From an uncultured Sphingomonas sp. (lineage in GTDB: Bacteria > Pseudomonadota > Alphaproteobacteria > Sphingomonadales > Sphingomonadaceae), in contig NZ_CAJYTI010000006.1 in NCBI RefSeq assembly GCF_913777625.1, positions 61,160 to 125,159 on the forward strand: a stretch of DNA of 64,000 nt. Reading direction: 5' to 3'. The notes beneath the pieces were generated by a model. The model searched no databases, was not told the DNA's origin, and saw only the letters and a program-made list of their open reading frames with translations. The stretch's first letter is position 1. Each line of letters begins with the position of its first letter. The position numbers were made by a program, and so were the translations under genes. Below are positions 17,833 to 27,590 of the stretch, one piece after another.

Positions 17833-19620
17833 TCAGGCCTTGTTGGGTTCGGCGGTGGCGTTCAGGCGCGATCGGTTCAGCCGGGGCTCGCGCTGCAGGC
17901 CCGCGGCATCCTTGATCGAGCGGCGCATCTCGTCGCGCTTTTCGTGGATGGATGCAATCACCGGACCGACGCCCAATCCCAGATCGACGAGCAGCGCCTC
18001 GGAGAGCTGCAGCGAACTTTCCAGTGCTTCTGGCACCGCATCGGTGGCACCCGCACGGTAGAGTTCCGCCGCATGCGCCGCGTCGCGGGCGCGGGCGATG
18101 ATCGGCAGATGGGGCACCCAGCCACGAACGCGCTTGGTCAGCCGCACCGTCAGCACCGGATCGTCCATCGTCAGCACAAGCGCCTGCGCCCGGCCGAGCT
18201 GCAGCTGGTCGACGAGTTCGTTGCGGGTCACGTCGCCGAACAGGACGTGGAAACCGTCGCGGCGGCCGCGCACGACATTGTCGATATCGGCGTCGACTGC
18301 GACATAGGGCTTGGCGTGCCGTCGCAGCATGTCCGCCACGGTACGACCGACGCGGCCGAAGCCGATCACCACGGTACCGCCGTCGATCTGGTCGAGGTCC
18401 TCCTCGGCGATGTCGGCGCCGTTCTTGCCCTCGATGCGCCGGGCGGCGGTGCGGCCGGCCTTGGCGAGCAGCGGGGTGGCGGTGAGACCGATCGCGGTGA
18501 CGGCGCTCCAGAACGCGACCGTGCCCGGCGCGATGAGGCCGGCGGCGCCGGCAACGCCGAGCACGATCAGCGTCGTCTCGGACGGGCTGGCCATCAGCAC
18601 GCCGGTTTCCGCTGCCGTGCCCATCCGCGCGCCCGAGAAGCGGAGCAGCGTGGTGGTGACCGCGACCTTGACGACCATCACCAGCAGGCTCGCCCCCAGC
18701 AGCGCCGCCCAGTTCAACAGGACGAAGCCGAGGTCGAGCCGCATGCCGACGGTGAGCAGGAACACGCCGAGCGCGAGGCCCTTGAACGGGGTGGTGATCG
18801 CCTCGACCTCGCCATGATATTCGGTCTCGGCGATCAGCAGGCCGGCGATCAGCGCCCCGACGATCGGGGAGAGCCCGGCGGCGGTGGTGGCGAGGCTGGC
18901 GACGATCACGACCAGCAGGCTGGCGGCGAGGAAGAGCTCCGGGCTCTTGGTCCGTGCGGCCTGGGCGAACATCCTCGGCAAGACGATCCGGCCGCCGAGG
19001 AACAGCGCGACGACGGTCGCGATGCCGATGCCGAGCGTCATCGCCAGCCGCGTCCAGCCGGCGCCATCCGGTGTCGGCGCCATCGCGCCCAGCCCGAAGA
19101 TGATCGGCACCAGCGCCAGATCCTCGAACAGCAGCATCGCAAAGGCCGCGCGGCCGACGGCGCTGGTCGTGCCCGCAATCGGGATCACAAGCGCGGTGGA
19201 GGAGAGGGCGAGCGCCAGCCCCAGCCCGATCGCGCCGCCGCCGCTGAGCCCGGTGAGATAGAGCAGCGCCGCCAGGATCAGTCCCGATCCGAAGAGTTCG
19301 GCGGCACCGGTGCCGAACACCAGCGAGCGCATCCCCCAGAGCCGCTTGAACGAAAGCTCCAGCCCGATCGAGAAGAGGAGCAGGATGATCCCGAACTCGG
19401 CGAATGGCTCGATCGAGTGCGTGTCCGAGATGGTCAGGTAATAGAGCCAGGGTGCCTGGCCGACGAGGCTGCCCAGCCCGAAGGGGCCGACCAGCGCGCC
19501 GACCAGGATGAACCCGATCACCGGGCTGATGCGGAAGCGCGCGAAGGCGGGGATGACGAGTCCGGCGGCGCCGAGGATCACCAGCGTGTCGCTGAAGCCG
19601 TGGTTGGAAAGGTTCAGCAT
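17833..19620 (-). CDS. CPA2 monovalent cation:proton antiporter with RCK (TrkA-N) domain
   Basis: 595-residue KefB/KefC-type protein. Residues 1-~385 form the 12-13 helix Na+/H+-exchanger fold, with LLFSIGLELSFKRLWGMR (the 'FxxGLE' region) and LLIAETEYHGEVEAITTPFKGLALGVFLLTVGM. Residues ~400-520 are a cytosolic Rossmann RCK domain (VVIGFGRVGRTVADMLRRHAK, then VAVDADIDNVVRGR). A ~60-residue polar tail follows. Such proteins export K+ or Na+ in exchange for H+, gated by nucleotides or, for Kef, by glutathione adducts. No KefF/KefG partner lies nearby. A secreted hypothetical gene follows 4 bp downstream. Confidence 0.92.
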   Translation of the reverse strand: MLNLSNHGFSDTLVILGAAGLVIPAFARFRISPVIGFILVGALVGPFGLGSLVGQAPWLYYLTISDTHSIEPFAEFGIILLLFSIGLELSFKRLWGMRSLVFGTGAAELFGSGLILAALLYLTGLSGGGAIGLGLALALSSTALVIPIAGTTSAVGRAAFAMLLFEDLALVPIIFGLGAMAPTPDGAGWTRLAMTLGIGIATVVALFLGGRIVLPRMFAQAARTKSPELFLAASLLVVIVASLATTAAGLSPIVGALIAGLLIAETEYHGEVEAITTPFKGLALGVFLLTVGMRLDLGFVLLNWAALLGASLLVMVVKVAVTTTLLRFSGARMGTAAETGVLMASPSETTLIVLGVAGAAGLIAPGTVAFWSAVTAIGLTATPLLAKAGRTAARRIEGKNGADIAEEDLDQIDGGTVVIGFGRVGRTVADMLRRHAKPYVAVDADIDNVVRGRRDGFHVLFGDVTRNELVDQLQLGRAQALVLTMDDPVLTVRLTKRVRGWVPHLPIIARARDAAHAAELYRAGATDAVPEALESSLQLSEALLVDLGLGVGPVIASIHEKRDEMRRSIKDAAGLQREPRLNRSRLNATAEPNKA

Positions 19621-19748
19621 GGGGCACCCGGGAAGGCGAGGGGTGCGCTACGCAACAGGAAGGAACAGAAAGGCCGATGGCCGGTGGCGGGTTTTGCTCG
19701 CTCGGTCATGGACCCTAGAGACGCTGCGAGGCCCGGCATTGCAAGTAG

Positions 19749-19773
19749 AAAAGCCCGCCAGCGGCGGGCTTTT
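19749..19773 (-). terminator. Intrinsic terminator of icd
   Basis: AAAAGCCCGCC (19749-19759) and GGCGGGCTTTT (19763-19773) form a perfect 11-bp stem around a 3-nt loop. Read on the minus strand it follows the icd stop (19802) and ends in a T-run. It is symmetrical and could also work on the plus strand. Confidence 0.9.
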
Positions 19774-19801
19774 CCATAGGTCTTGCCGTGTTGGGCGAGG
19801 C

Positions 19802-21022
19802 TTACTGCCAGCTGCCCATCGCGGTTTCGAGGTTGACGCGGATCGCTTCGAAGAACTGCTCGGTGGTCATCCAGGCCTGGTCCGGGCCGATCAGCAGCGC
19901 GAGATCCTTGGTCATCTTGCCGCTCTCGACGGTCTCGATGCAGACCTTCTCCAGCGTCTCGGCGAAGCGGGTCACCTCGGGGGTGCCGTCGAATTTGCCG
20001 CGATACTTGAGGCCGCCGGTCCAGGCGAAGATCGACGCGATCGGGTTGGTCGAGGTCGCCTTGCCCTGCTGGTGCTGGCGATAGTGGCGGGTGACGGTGC
20101 CGTGCGCCGCTTCCGCCTCGATCGTCTTGCCGTCCGGGGTCATCAGCACCGAGGTCATCAGACCCAGCGAGCCGAAGCCCTGCGCGACCTGGTCCGACTG
20201 GACGTCGCCGTCATAGTTCTTGCAGGCCCAGACGAATTCGCCGTGCCACTTGAGCGCCGAGGCGACCATGTCGTCGATCAGGCGGTGCTCGTAGACGATG
20301 CCTGCGCTCTGATACTGGTCCTTGAACTCGGTCTCGAACACCTCGGCGAAGATGTCCTTGAAGCGGCCGTCATAGGCCTTGAGGATCGTGTTCTTGGTCG
20401 ACAGGTACAGCGGCCAGCCGCGGCCGAGCGCATAGTTCATCGAGGCCCGCGCGAAGTCGCGGATCGACTCGTCGAGATTGTACATGCCCATGGCGACGCC
20501 GGCCTGCGGGAAGTCGAACACCTCGTGCTCGATCGTCTCGCCGTTCTCGCCTTCCCACTTCATGGTCAGCTTGCCCTTGCCGGGCACCTTGAAGTCGGTC
20601 GCCTTGTACTGGTCGCCGAAGGCGTGGCGGCCGACGACGATCGGCTTGGTCCAGCCCGGGATCAGGCGCGGCACGTTCGAGATCACGATCGGCTCGCGGA
20701 AGATCACGCCGCCCAGAATGTTGCGGATCGTGCCGTTCGGCGACTTCCACATCTTCTTGAGGCTGAACTCCTCGACGCGCTGCTCGTCCGGAGTGATCGT
20801 CGCGCATTTCACACCGACGCCGTACTGCTTGATCGCATTGGCCGAATCGATGGTGATCTGGTCGTTGGTCTCGTCGCGCTTCTGCACCGAGAGATCGTAA
20901 TACTTCAGATCGATGTCGAGGTACGGAAGGATCAGGCGCTCGCGGATCCATTCCCAGATGATCCGCGTCATTTCGTCGCCGTCGATTTCCACGACGGGCG
21001 TTGCAACCTTGATCTTCGCCAT
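19802..21022 (-). CDS. icd: NADP-dependent isocitrate dehydrogenase, homodimeric eukaryotic-type
   Basis: 406 residues. It oxidatively decarboxylates isocitrate to 2-oxoglutarate in the TCA cycle. The sequence opens with [19 protein letters not shown] and has isocitrate-binding [19 protein letters not shown], metal-binding [28 protein letters not shown] and the NADP site [30 protein letters not shown]. It belongs to the eukaryotic-like IDH subfamily found in alphaproteobacteria rather than the E. coli Icd type. The coding start follows AGGAAAG. It forms its own transcript with a strong terminator. Confidence 0.97.
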   Translation of the reverse strand: MAKIKVATPVVEIDGDEMTRIIWEWIRERLILPYLDIDLKYYDLSVQKRDETNDQITIDSANAIKQYGVGVKCATITPDEQRVEEFSLKKMWKSPNGTIRNILGGVIFREPIVISNVPRLIPGWTKPIVVGRHAFGDQYKATDFKVPGKGKLTMKWEGENGETIEHEVFDFPQAGVAMGMYNLDESIRDFARASMNYALGRGWPLYLSTKNTILKAYDGRFKDIFAEVFETEFKDQYQSAGIVYEHRLIDDMVASALKWHGEFVWACKNYDGDVQSDQVAQGFGSLGLMTSVLMTPDGKTIEAEAAHGTVTRHYRQHQQGKATSTNPIASIFAWTGGLKYRGKFDGTPEVTRFAETLEKVCIETVESGKMTKDLALLIGPDQAWMTTEQFFEAIRVNLETAMGSWQ

Positions 21023-21134
21023 AAGCTCGCTTTCCTGAGACAGGTGGTTTCCCGGCAGCGTCTAGGGGCAAGGGCGGGGGGGATCAAGCGCCTCGAACAG
21101 CACCCGATCCTCACCCAGCCGTTCGCCACGCCGA

Positions 21135-24100
21135 CTAGTCGCCGCTGATCGCGATCACATTGTCGTCGGAGTTGCGATCGATCCGCACATTGTACGGGTC
21201 GGCGCCCGCAAAGGCTGGCTTGGCCTTGGTGTCGAGGGTGATGGTCTGCACGCCCGTGCGGATCGGCAGCCGCTGCAGCGCCAGCACGTCCTTCGCCGCG
21301 AAGCTGCCGCGGCCCGGCATGGCGGCGAAGGCGCCGAATTCGGCCTGCTCCGCCATCGGTGCCTCGGTCTCCTTGCCCTTGCCGTCGGCATAGAGCTTGT
21401 GCGCCTCGATCGTCAGCGTCGTTCGCCAGCGACCGTCGGGCAGCTTTCGCACCGCTGCCGACTTGGTCTTGATGTCGTACAGCGTGATCCGTTCGAACAG
21501 GTCGGTGATCAGCGCTTTCTCGGCGGGCGTCGCGCCGACGCGGAACTCCGCGATCAGGTCGAGGCTGCGCGGGTACGGCGGCCCCTGGAAGCGCCACTTG
21601 GCGTCGTAGCGCTTGAGCGCCGCATCGACCCGCGCCTCGCCCAGCTCGTCCTTGAGCCGATACATGGCAAGGCTGCCCTTGCGATAATGGATATAGGGCT
21701 GGTTCTCGACCCGGGCGAGCGGCAGTTCCTCGATCACCTCGCCCCCGCGGGAGCGCAGATAGCGGTCGAGCTCATACTTCAGGAAGCGGCGGATCTGGTC
21801 GCGGCCATAGAGGTGTTCCATCACCATCAGCGCCGAATATTGCGCCAGCGTCTCGACGCCCATCGTCGCGCCCTGATTGTCGGACGGGATCACCTGGTGC
21901 GCCCACCATTGATGCCCCAGCTCGTGCGCCGCGACATAGGTCACATAGTCGATCTTCTCGGGGTCGGAGAGGTCGGCGATGAAGCCGATGCCCTCCGAAT
22001 AGGGCATGGTGCCGGCAAAGGCCTGGGCGAACTGGGCGTAATCGGGGAACTCGATGATCCGCGCCTGGCGGAACTGATAGGGGCCGAAGGCAGGCTGGTA
22101 GAGGTCGAGCCCATGGCGGAATGCCGCCAGCATCCGATCGACATTGGCGCCGTGCTGGGCGTCATAATAGACCGCGAGGTCGATGCCGCCATGCTGGAGA
22201 TGCTTCTCCCGGTAGCGCGCCGACTGGACCGAATAGAAATTGAGGATAGGCACCGTGGTGACGAACCGCGCGGTGCGTCGCCCGGCCTCGCTGCGATCGG
22301 CGACCTTGTCCCCCGGCGCGATCGGCGTCTGGTCGGCATCGGTCGAGACGGTGATGTCGGTCTTGATCCAGTCGGTGTGGAAGGCGCTGAACTGCGTGCC
22401 CGCGAGATCCTCGAGCTTCGGCGGGCGGAGTTCGGAGGGCAGGCCGTACCTGCGGCGCTTCGCGCGGTCCTGGAGCAGGCCGGAGCGGTCGATGCCCAGC
22501 GTCGGCACGAACTCGCCATTGTTGACGAAGGTGCCGTTGGCGACGACGCGCGTGTCGTTGCCGCTGTTGGCGAAGCCGCGCTGACGCCGCTCGGTGCGGA
22601 AGTCGAGTGTGGTCGTCGCCCCCGGCGCCAGCGGGGTCGCGAGGCGATAGATGCGGTACTGGAAGCGCGGATAGTCCTTGGCGACCGTCGCGCCGGGGAT
22701 CGTGACCGAGACGAGCCGGGTGATCCGGTCGCCGAGATGGACGTGGATCGCATCCAGCGGCTTGCCCGTGCGGTTGGCCAGCGTCATCTGCCCGGCGGCG
22801 GTCAGGCCCGGCTGCTGCGGGCGGATGTCCACCGCGACACGCACTGCGGCGACCGAAGGCTGGGGGACCGTCTCGAACGGCAGCAGCGTCTTCTCATAGT
22901 CGGCAAGTTCGCGCTCGTCGCTGATCGGCGTGCGATAGACGTTCCAGACATGGGTGTTGGTATAGATCCAGACGCCGGTCGCCACGAACACCGCGAGCGC
23001 CGCGCCGCCGATCACCCCGGCGCTGCCCGCCAGCTTGCGCGGCAGGCGCTTGAGACGTGGGAGCAGCCGGGTCTCGGTGCCACGCCGCCAAAGCCCATGC
23101 GCCAGCACCAGCAGCAGCACCGCAAAGGCCGACCAGTAGAGCCGCAGCCACCAGGCGCCGATCCAGAAGCTGCCCTGTCCGTTCATGTCGGACAGCGGCA
23201 CGCGCGGACCCTGGCCGTAATTGTACAGCACGTCGCCGAAGCCGAGATTGCTCAACGTCGCCCGGCCGACGATGAAGACCAGCATCAGCCCCCATCCGAC
23301 GAATTTGTGCGGGCTCAGCGCCTGGAGGAACACCGCGAGTACGGCGAGCAGGGTAAAGTCGACGGTTTCCGGCAGCACGTACCAGAGCAGATATTTGCCC
23401 AGCTCGAAATCGCTGTAGCCATGCACCAGCTGCATGATCATGCCGCCCGCCACGCTGACGATCAGGGTGGAGAACAGCACCAGCGTGACGGCCAGCGCCT
23501 TGGGGAGGACGAACGCCCAGTCGGGGATCGCGCTCGCGTCGATGATCTCGTGGGTCTTGCGGTCGCGCTCGCGCCAGACAAGCTCGCCGGCATAATAGGT
23601 GGCGATGATGACCGGGATGATCCCGAAGGTGCCCTTCAGCAGATCGATCACCACCCGCGTGACCGGGAGCACCGGCGTGCCGACCACCTCGCCCAGATCG
23701 ACCAGGCTCGCCATCGCGTTGAACAGGCCGAGCGCGAGCAGCACGACATAGGCCGGGCTCTTGAACACCTGCACCATTTCCAGGCGGGTGCGCACGACAA
23801 GCTGGGTCCAGGCGGTCGCGCGGTCATAGCGCGGCGCGGGCAGCGGACCGGCAGGACGCGGTGCGTCGGCGGTATCGATCACCGCGGCGGCGGCCTTGGC
23901 GGCCTTGCGTGCCTGCTTCGAGGGGCGCGTCGTGAAGCCGAACCGCGCATAGGCGAAGACGAGCGCCAGCGCCGCCACGCCGAGCACGAGCAGCCGGTTC
24001 CATAGGACCAGCCCGGTGAACGGGATGGTCAGCGTGTTGCGGTCGGCCGCGGTCCAGTATTTGGTGAGATAGCTGGTCGCGCCGATGCCGAACGGCTCGC

Positions 24101-24722
24101 CATAGGCGCCCGCCAGTTCATAGGCGGGATTGCGGTCCAGCACGACGTTGGCGACGAAGAACAGGATCAGGAAGCCGATGACCCCGACATAGGTCGCCAT
24201 CATCGAGCGGGTGACCGTCGCCAGCGCGAAGAACAGGGCCGAGGTGAGCAGGATGTTGGGCAGCGCCAGCACCAGATAGGCCGAGAGGTAATAGCTCAGT
24301 CGATTGGGGCCGAGCGTTTCGGCGTCCACCCAGGGCATATGGCTGCCGACCCATACCGCCAGCGGCACCGCAAGGAAGCCGAGCGCGGCGGCAAGGAAGG
24401 CGCCGCCGAAGCGGCCGAACAGATAGGCGCTCTTGGTCACGCGCGTGGCGCGGACGATCGGACCGAAGCCGGTCTCGTCGTCGCGCACCACCACGTTGGC
24501 GACGAAGGCGGTCGCTACGAACATGTAGAACAGCGTGAGGATCTGCATCTTCTGCGCGATCGCGAACGGCGCGTTCTTGTGGACGTTGCCGCCCGAGCCG
24601 ATCTGGATCTGGTCGACCGTCGTCGCCCCGAAGGCGAGCAGGAAGAAAATCACGATCGCGACCCAGAAGACCGGGTTGCGGCGCTGGTAGCGCCACTCGA
24701 AGCCGAGGATGCCGGCGAACAT
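21135..24722 (-). CDS. ABC transporter permease fused to M1-family metallopeptidase
   Basis: 1195 residues. I start it at ATG 24722 (MFAGILGFEWRYQRRNPVFW), just downstream of the ATPase gene. The N-terminal ~580 residues are a two-module ABC-2-type permease with about a dozen membrane helices (FEWRYQRRNPVFWVAIVIFF; a second module from ARTRLEMVQVFKSPAYVVLLALGLF). After a final helix (~residue 605) comes an extracytoplasmic M1 (gluzincin) domain with HELGHQWWAH at 933-942 and the third ligand candidate Glu957 in GVETLAQYSAL. I see no GAMEN exopeptidase motif. Family members pair with an adjacent ATPase, as here. The substrate is unknown. Confidence 0.92.
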   Translation of the reverse strand: MFAGILGFEWRYQRRNPVFWVAIVIFFLLAFGATTVDQIQIGSGGNVHKNAPFAIAQKMQILTLFYMFVATAFVANVVVRDDETGFGPIVRATRVTKSAYLFGRFGGAFLAAALGFLAVPLAVWVGSHMPWVDAETLGPNRLSYYLSAYLVLALPNILLTSALFFALATVTRSMMATYVGVIGFLILFFVANVVLDRNPAYELAGAYGEPFGIGATSYLTKYWTAADRNTLTIPFTGLVLWNRLLVLGVAALALVFAYARFGFTTRPSKQARKAAKAAAAVIDTADAPRPAGPLPAPRYDRATAWTQLVVRTRLEMVQVFKSPAYVVLLALGLFNAMASLVDLGEVVGTPVLPVTRVVIDLLKGTFGIIPVIIATYYAGELVWRERDRKTHEIIDASAIPDWAFVLPKALAVTLVLFSTLIVSVAGGMIMQLVHGYSDFELGKYLLWYVLPETVDFTLLAVLAVFLQALSPHKFVGWGLMLVFIVGRATLSNLGFGDVLYNYGQGPRVPLSDMNGQGSFWIGAWWLRLYWSAFAVLLLVLAHGLWRRGTETRLLPRLKRLPRKLAGSAGVIGGAALAVFVATGVWIYTNTHVWNVYRTPISDERELADYEKTLLPFETVPQPSVAAVRVAVDIRPQQPGLTAAGQMTLANRTGKPLDAIHVHLGDRITRLVSVTIPGATVAKDYPRFQYRIYRLATPLAPGATTTLDFRTERRQRGFANSGNDTRVVANGTFVNNGEFVPTLGIDRSGLLQDRAKRRRYGLPSELRPPKLEDLAGTQFSAFHTDWIKTDITVSTDADQTPIAPGDKVADRSEAGRRTARFVTTVPILNFYSVQSARYREKHLQHGGIDLAVYYDAQHGANVDRMLAAFRHGLDLYQPAFGPYQFRQARIIEFPDYAQFAQAFAGTMPYSEGIGFIADLSDPEKIDYVTYVAAHELGHQWWAHQVIPSDNQGATMGVETLAQYSALMVMEHLYGRDQIRRFLKYELDRYLRSRGGEVIEELPLARVENQPYIHYRKGSLAMYRLKDELGEARVDAALKRYDAKWRFQGPPYPRSLDLIAEFRVGATPAEKALITDLFERITLYDIKTKSAAVRKLPDGRWRTTLTIEAHKLYADGKGKETEAPMAEQAEFGAFAAMPGRGSFAAKDVLALQRLPIRTGVQTITLDTKAKPAFAGADPYNVRIDRNSDDNVIAISGD

Positions 24723-24733
24723 CGGCGCCTCCC

Positions 24734-25612
<879 letters not shown>

Positions 25613-25644
25613 TCGCCTGTTCCCCATCGTAATGACGATCCAAG

Positions 25645-25672
25645 GTGATACCTGCTGTATTGTGTCTGTAAA
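25645..25672 (-). promoter_or_regulatory. Candidate promoter of the ABC/M1 operon
   Basis: On the minus strand TTTACA (25672-25667), 16 bp, then TATCAC (25650-25645) give a plausible sigma-70 pair, 33 bp before the ATPase start. The region is visibly more AT-rich than its surroundings. The spacing is slightly short. Confidence 0.4.
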
Positions 25673-25806
25673 GCACCTTTTGGCGGTGCGGAGCCTGGCC
25701 GTTACCGCTGCGCGGCCTGCCGCACGTCGGTCCACTCGAGAAACGCGCCAGTACATGCGGATTATGCGGATCTCGCCAGGCCGGATCCTGTGTTGGGAGA
25801 GAGACT

Positions 25807-27195
25807 TCAGCGCTTCCTGGCAGGGGCAGCGGAAGACGCCGCCGTGCGCGCAACCCGCGCTTCGCGCAGCGTTGCCGCACCGGACGAGAGGCGCGAGGGG
25901 CGCTTGGGCACGGCGATCCGCTGCGACAGATAGATGCCGTTATGGCCCGAGCAGCCATAGGCAACGAAGCAGGCGACCGCGAACGGTACCGCGTGGGTCG
26001 CGCCGAACAGCTCGATGCCCATGATCGTGCAGGCAAGCGGCGTATTGGCCGCGCCGGCGAACACCGCGACGAAGCCGAGCCCGGCGAACAGGTCGATCGG
26101 CGCGCCGAGCAGTCCGCCGAGCGCGTTGCCCAGGGCGGCGCCGATGAAGAACAGGGGCGTCACCTCGCCGCCCTTGAAGCCGGCGCTGAGCGTGACGACG
26201 GTGAACAGCAGCTTGAGTGCCCAGCTCCAAGGGTCGACCGGGCCGGTGAAGAAACCGGCGATCGTCGGGTCGCCGGGGAGGGCGGACCAGACCCCCAGCC
26301 CGAGATAACCGCGCGTGCCGACGATCCAGACGAGCGCGATCACCAGCACGCCGCCCAGTGCCGCCCGCGCCGGGCCATAGGGGATGCGCGCCTTGAGAAA
26401 CCCGCCCAGCGCATGGTTTGCCTCGGCAAAGGCCAGACCGGCAACCCCGAAGAACACCCCCGCCAGCGCGGCCTTGGCGAGTAGCAGCGGCTCGGTCAGC
26501 AGTGCGTCGCCGCCGATGCCGGCCGTGGCGATATGGTAGGGCGTATGGTGGATGCCCCAGGCATGGCAGGTCCAGTCGCCGACCAGCGCGGCAAGCAGGC
26601 ACGGCACGATGCCCGCATATTCCACCCGTCCGACCGCCAGCACTTCGAGCGCGAACACCGCACCCGCGAGCGGCGTGCCGAACACCGCGCCGAACCCTGC
26701 CGCCACGCCCGCCAACAGCAGGACGCGCACGCTCGACGGATCGAGGCGAAACCGGCCGGCGACCGCGCTCGCCAGGCTGCCGCCCAGCTGCACCGCAGTG
26801 CCCTCGCGCCCCGCCGAGCCGCCGAACAGATGCGTCGCGATCGTGCCGAGAAAGACGAGCGGCGCCATGCGGAGCGGCACGCCGCCGCCCGGCGCGTGGA
26901 TCTGCTCGACGATCAGGTTGTTGCCGGCCTCCACCGACCGGCCGAACCGCTGATAGAGCAGCGCAATCGCCGCCCCGCCCGCGGGGAGCAGGTAGAGCAG
27001 CCAGGGATGTTCGAATCGCGCCCGGGTCGCTGCGTCGAGGCTCCACAGGAAGGCGGCGCACAGCGTTCCGACCATCGCCGCCATCGGCACGAGGAGCAGC
27101 ACCCAGCGCAGCACCGAGACTGCATGGTCGTGACGGTCGCGGAAGAACGCCCCCAAAGGGAGCCGGCCGATCAAGATACGAAACGTAGCGCGCAT
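25807..27195 (-). CDS. CLC-family F-/H+ antiporter (CLC-F type)
   Basis: 462-residue CLC membrane protein with about 10-12 helices. The gating-glutamate motif reads [12 protein letters not shown], with Thr where Cl- CLCs have Pro (GREGP), and the first selectivity loop reads [10 protein letters not shown] instead of GSGIP. From memory both changes mark the fluoride-specific CLC-F group (Asn subtype). A fluoride riboswitch lies directly upstream, so the likely role is export of cytoplasmic fluoride in exchange for protons. The start ATG at 27195 has a strong AAGGAGGA seven bases... within 27199-27206. The C-terminal ~35 residues are a basic Ser/Ala-rich tail. Confidence 0.93.
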   Translation of the reverse strand: MRATFRILIGRLPLGAFFRDRHDHAVSVLRWVLLLVPMAAMVGTLCAAFLWSLDAATRARFEHPWLLYLLPAGGAAIALLYQRFGRSVEAGNNLIVEQIHAPGGGVPLRMAPLVFLGTIATHLFGGSAGREGTAVQLGGSLASAVAGRFRLDPSSVRVLLLAGVAAGFGAVFGTPLAGAVFALEVLAVGRVEYAGIVPCLLAALVGDWTCHAWGIHHTPYHIATAGIGGDALLTEPLLLAKAALAGVFFGVAGLAFAEANHALGGFLKARIPYGPARAALGGVLVIALVWIVGTRGYLGLGVWSALPGDPTIAGFFTGPVDPWSWALKLLFTVVTLSAGFKGGEVTPLFFIGAALGNALGGLLGAPIDLFAGLGFVAVFAGAANTPLACTIMGIELFGATHAVPFAVACFVAYGCSGHNGIYLSQRIAVPKRPSRLSSGAATLREARVARTAASSAAPARKR

Positions 27196-27218
27196 GAGTC
27201 CTCCTTGCTGCCGTGCGG

Positions 27219-27288
27219 CGCCCGGTAGGAATCATCGGCCCTTGCGAGGGCGGTTCGGCCCGAGGGCCCGGCGGAAATCCATCGCCTT
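27219..27288 (-). ncRNA. Fluoride riboswitch (crcB motif)
   Basis: On the minus strand the region reads GGCGATGGATTTCCGCC (from 27286), a GGGCCC/GGGCC side hairpin, GAACCGCC, a short stem-loop GCCCTCGCAAGGGC, then GATGATTCCTACCGGGC. These are the conserved blocks of the fluoride aptamer: GGNGATGG...CNCC, AACCGCC, and TGATGATNCCTAC. The aptamer ends 13-20 nt before the Shine-Dalgarno of the CLC gene, which fits translational control. The presence of a CLC-F-like gene immediately downstream supports the call. Confidence 0.9.
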
Positions 27289-27461
27289 GGCCGCCCTATG
27301 CGCAACGGCGGCGGCAACGTCAACGGCAGACCACGGGGCTGGCTCGTGCCGCAGAGGCGCGGGCTGGCGTCCGGTCCCGGAAATACCGGCCGGCCCGCTT
27401 CTACATATTTGATGTGTAGCTGACACCGAACGTGCAACAACGACCAAGTCGTTGGAGGCAC
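27289..27461. other. Intergenic region upstream of the fluoride riboswitch
   Basis: About 170 bp between the aptamer and tRNA-Glu. It should hold the promoter of the CLC transcript (minus strand). I see no ORF or strong palindrome here, and no promoter pair that I would defend. Confidence 0.4.
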
Positions 27462-27536
27462 TGGTGACCCCTACGGGAATCGAACCCGTGTTTCAGCCGT
27501 GAAAGGGCCGCGTCCTAACCGCTAGACGAAGGGGCC
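27462..27536 (-). tRNA. tRNA-Glu (TTC)
   Basis: On the minus strand the 75-nt sequence starts GGCCCCTTCGTCTAGCGG. Acceptor stem GGCCCCT pairs with AGGGGTC (one G-U). The anticodon arm is CGGCC-CTTTCAC-GGCTG with anticodon TTC. The T arm CGGGTTCGAATCCCG is perfect, and CCA is encoded. It matches bacterial tRNA-Glu closely, including the TTCGTCTAGCGGTTAGGAC D-arm. Confidence 0.97.
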
Positions 27537-27590
27537 AACTGCGTGGCGTGGAGCGGCCGAATAGGGGGGGATTCGAGAGTCGTCAAGCAC

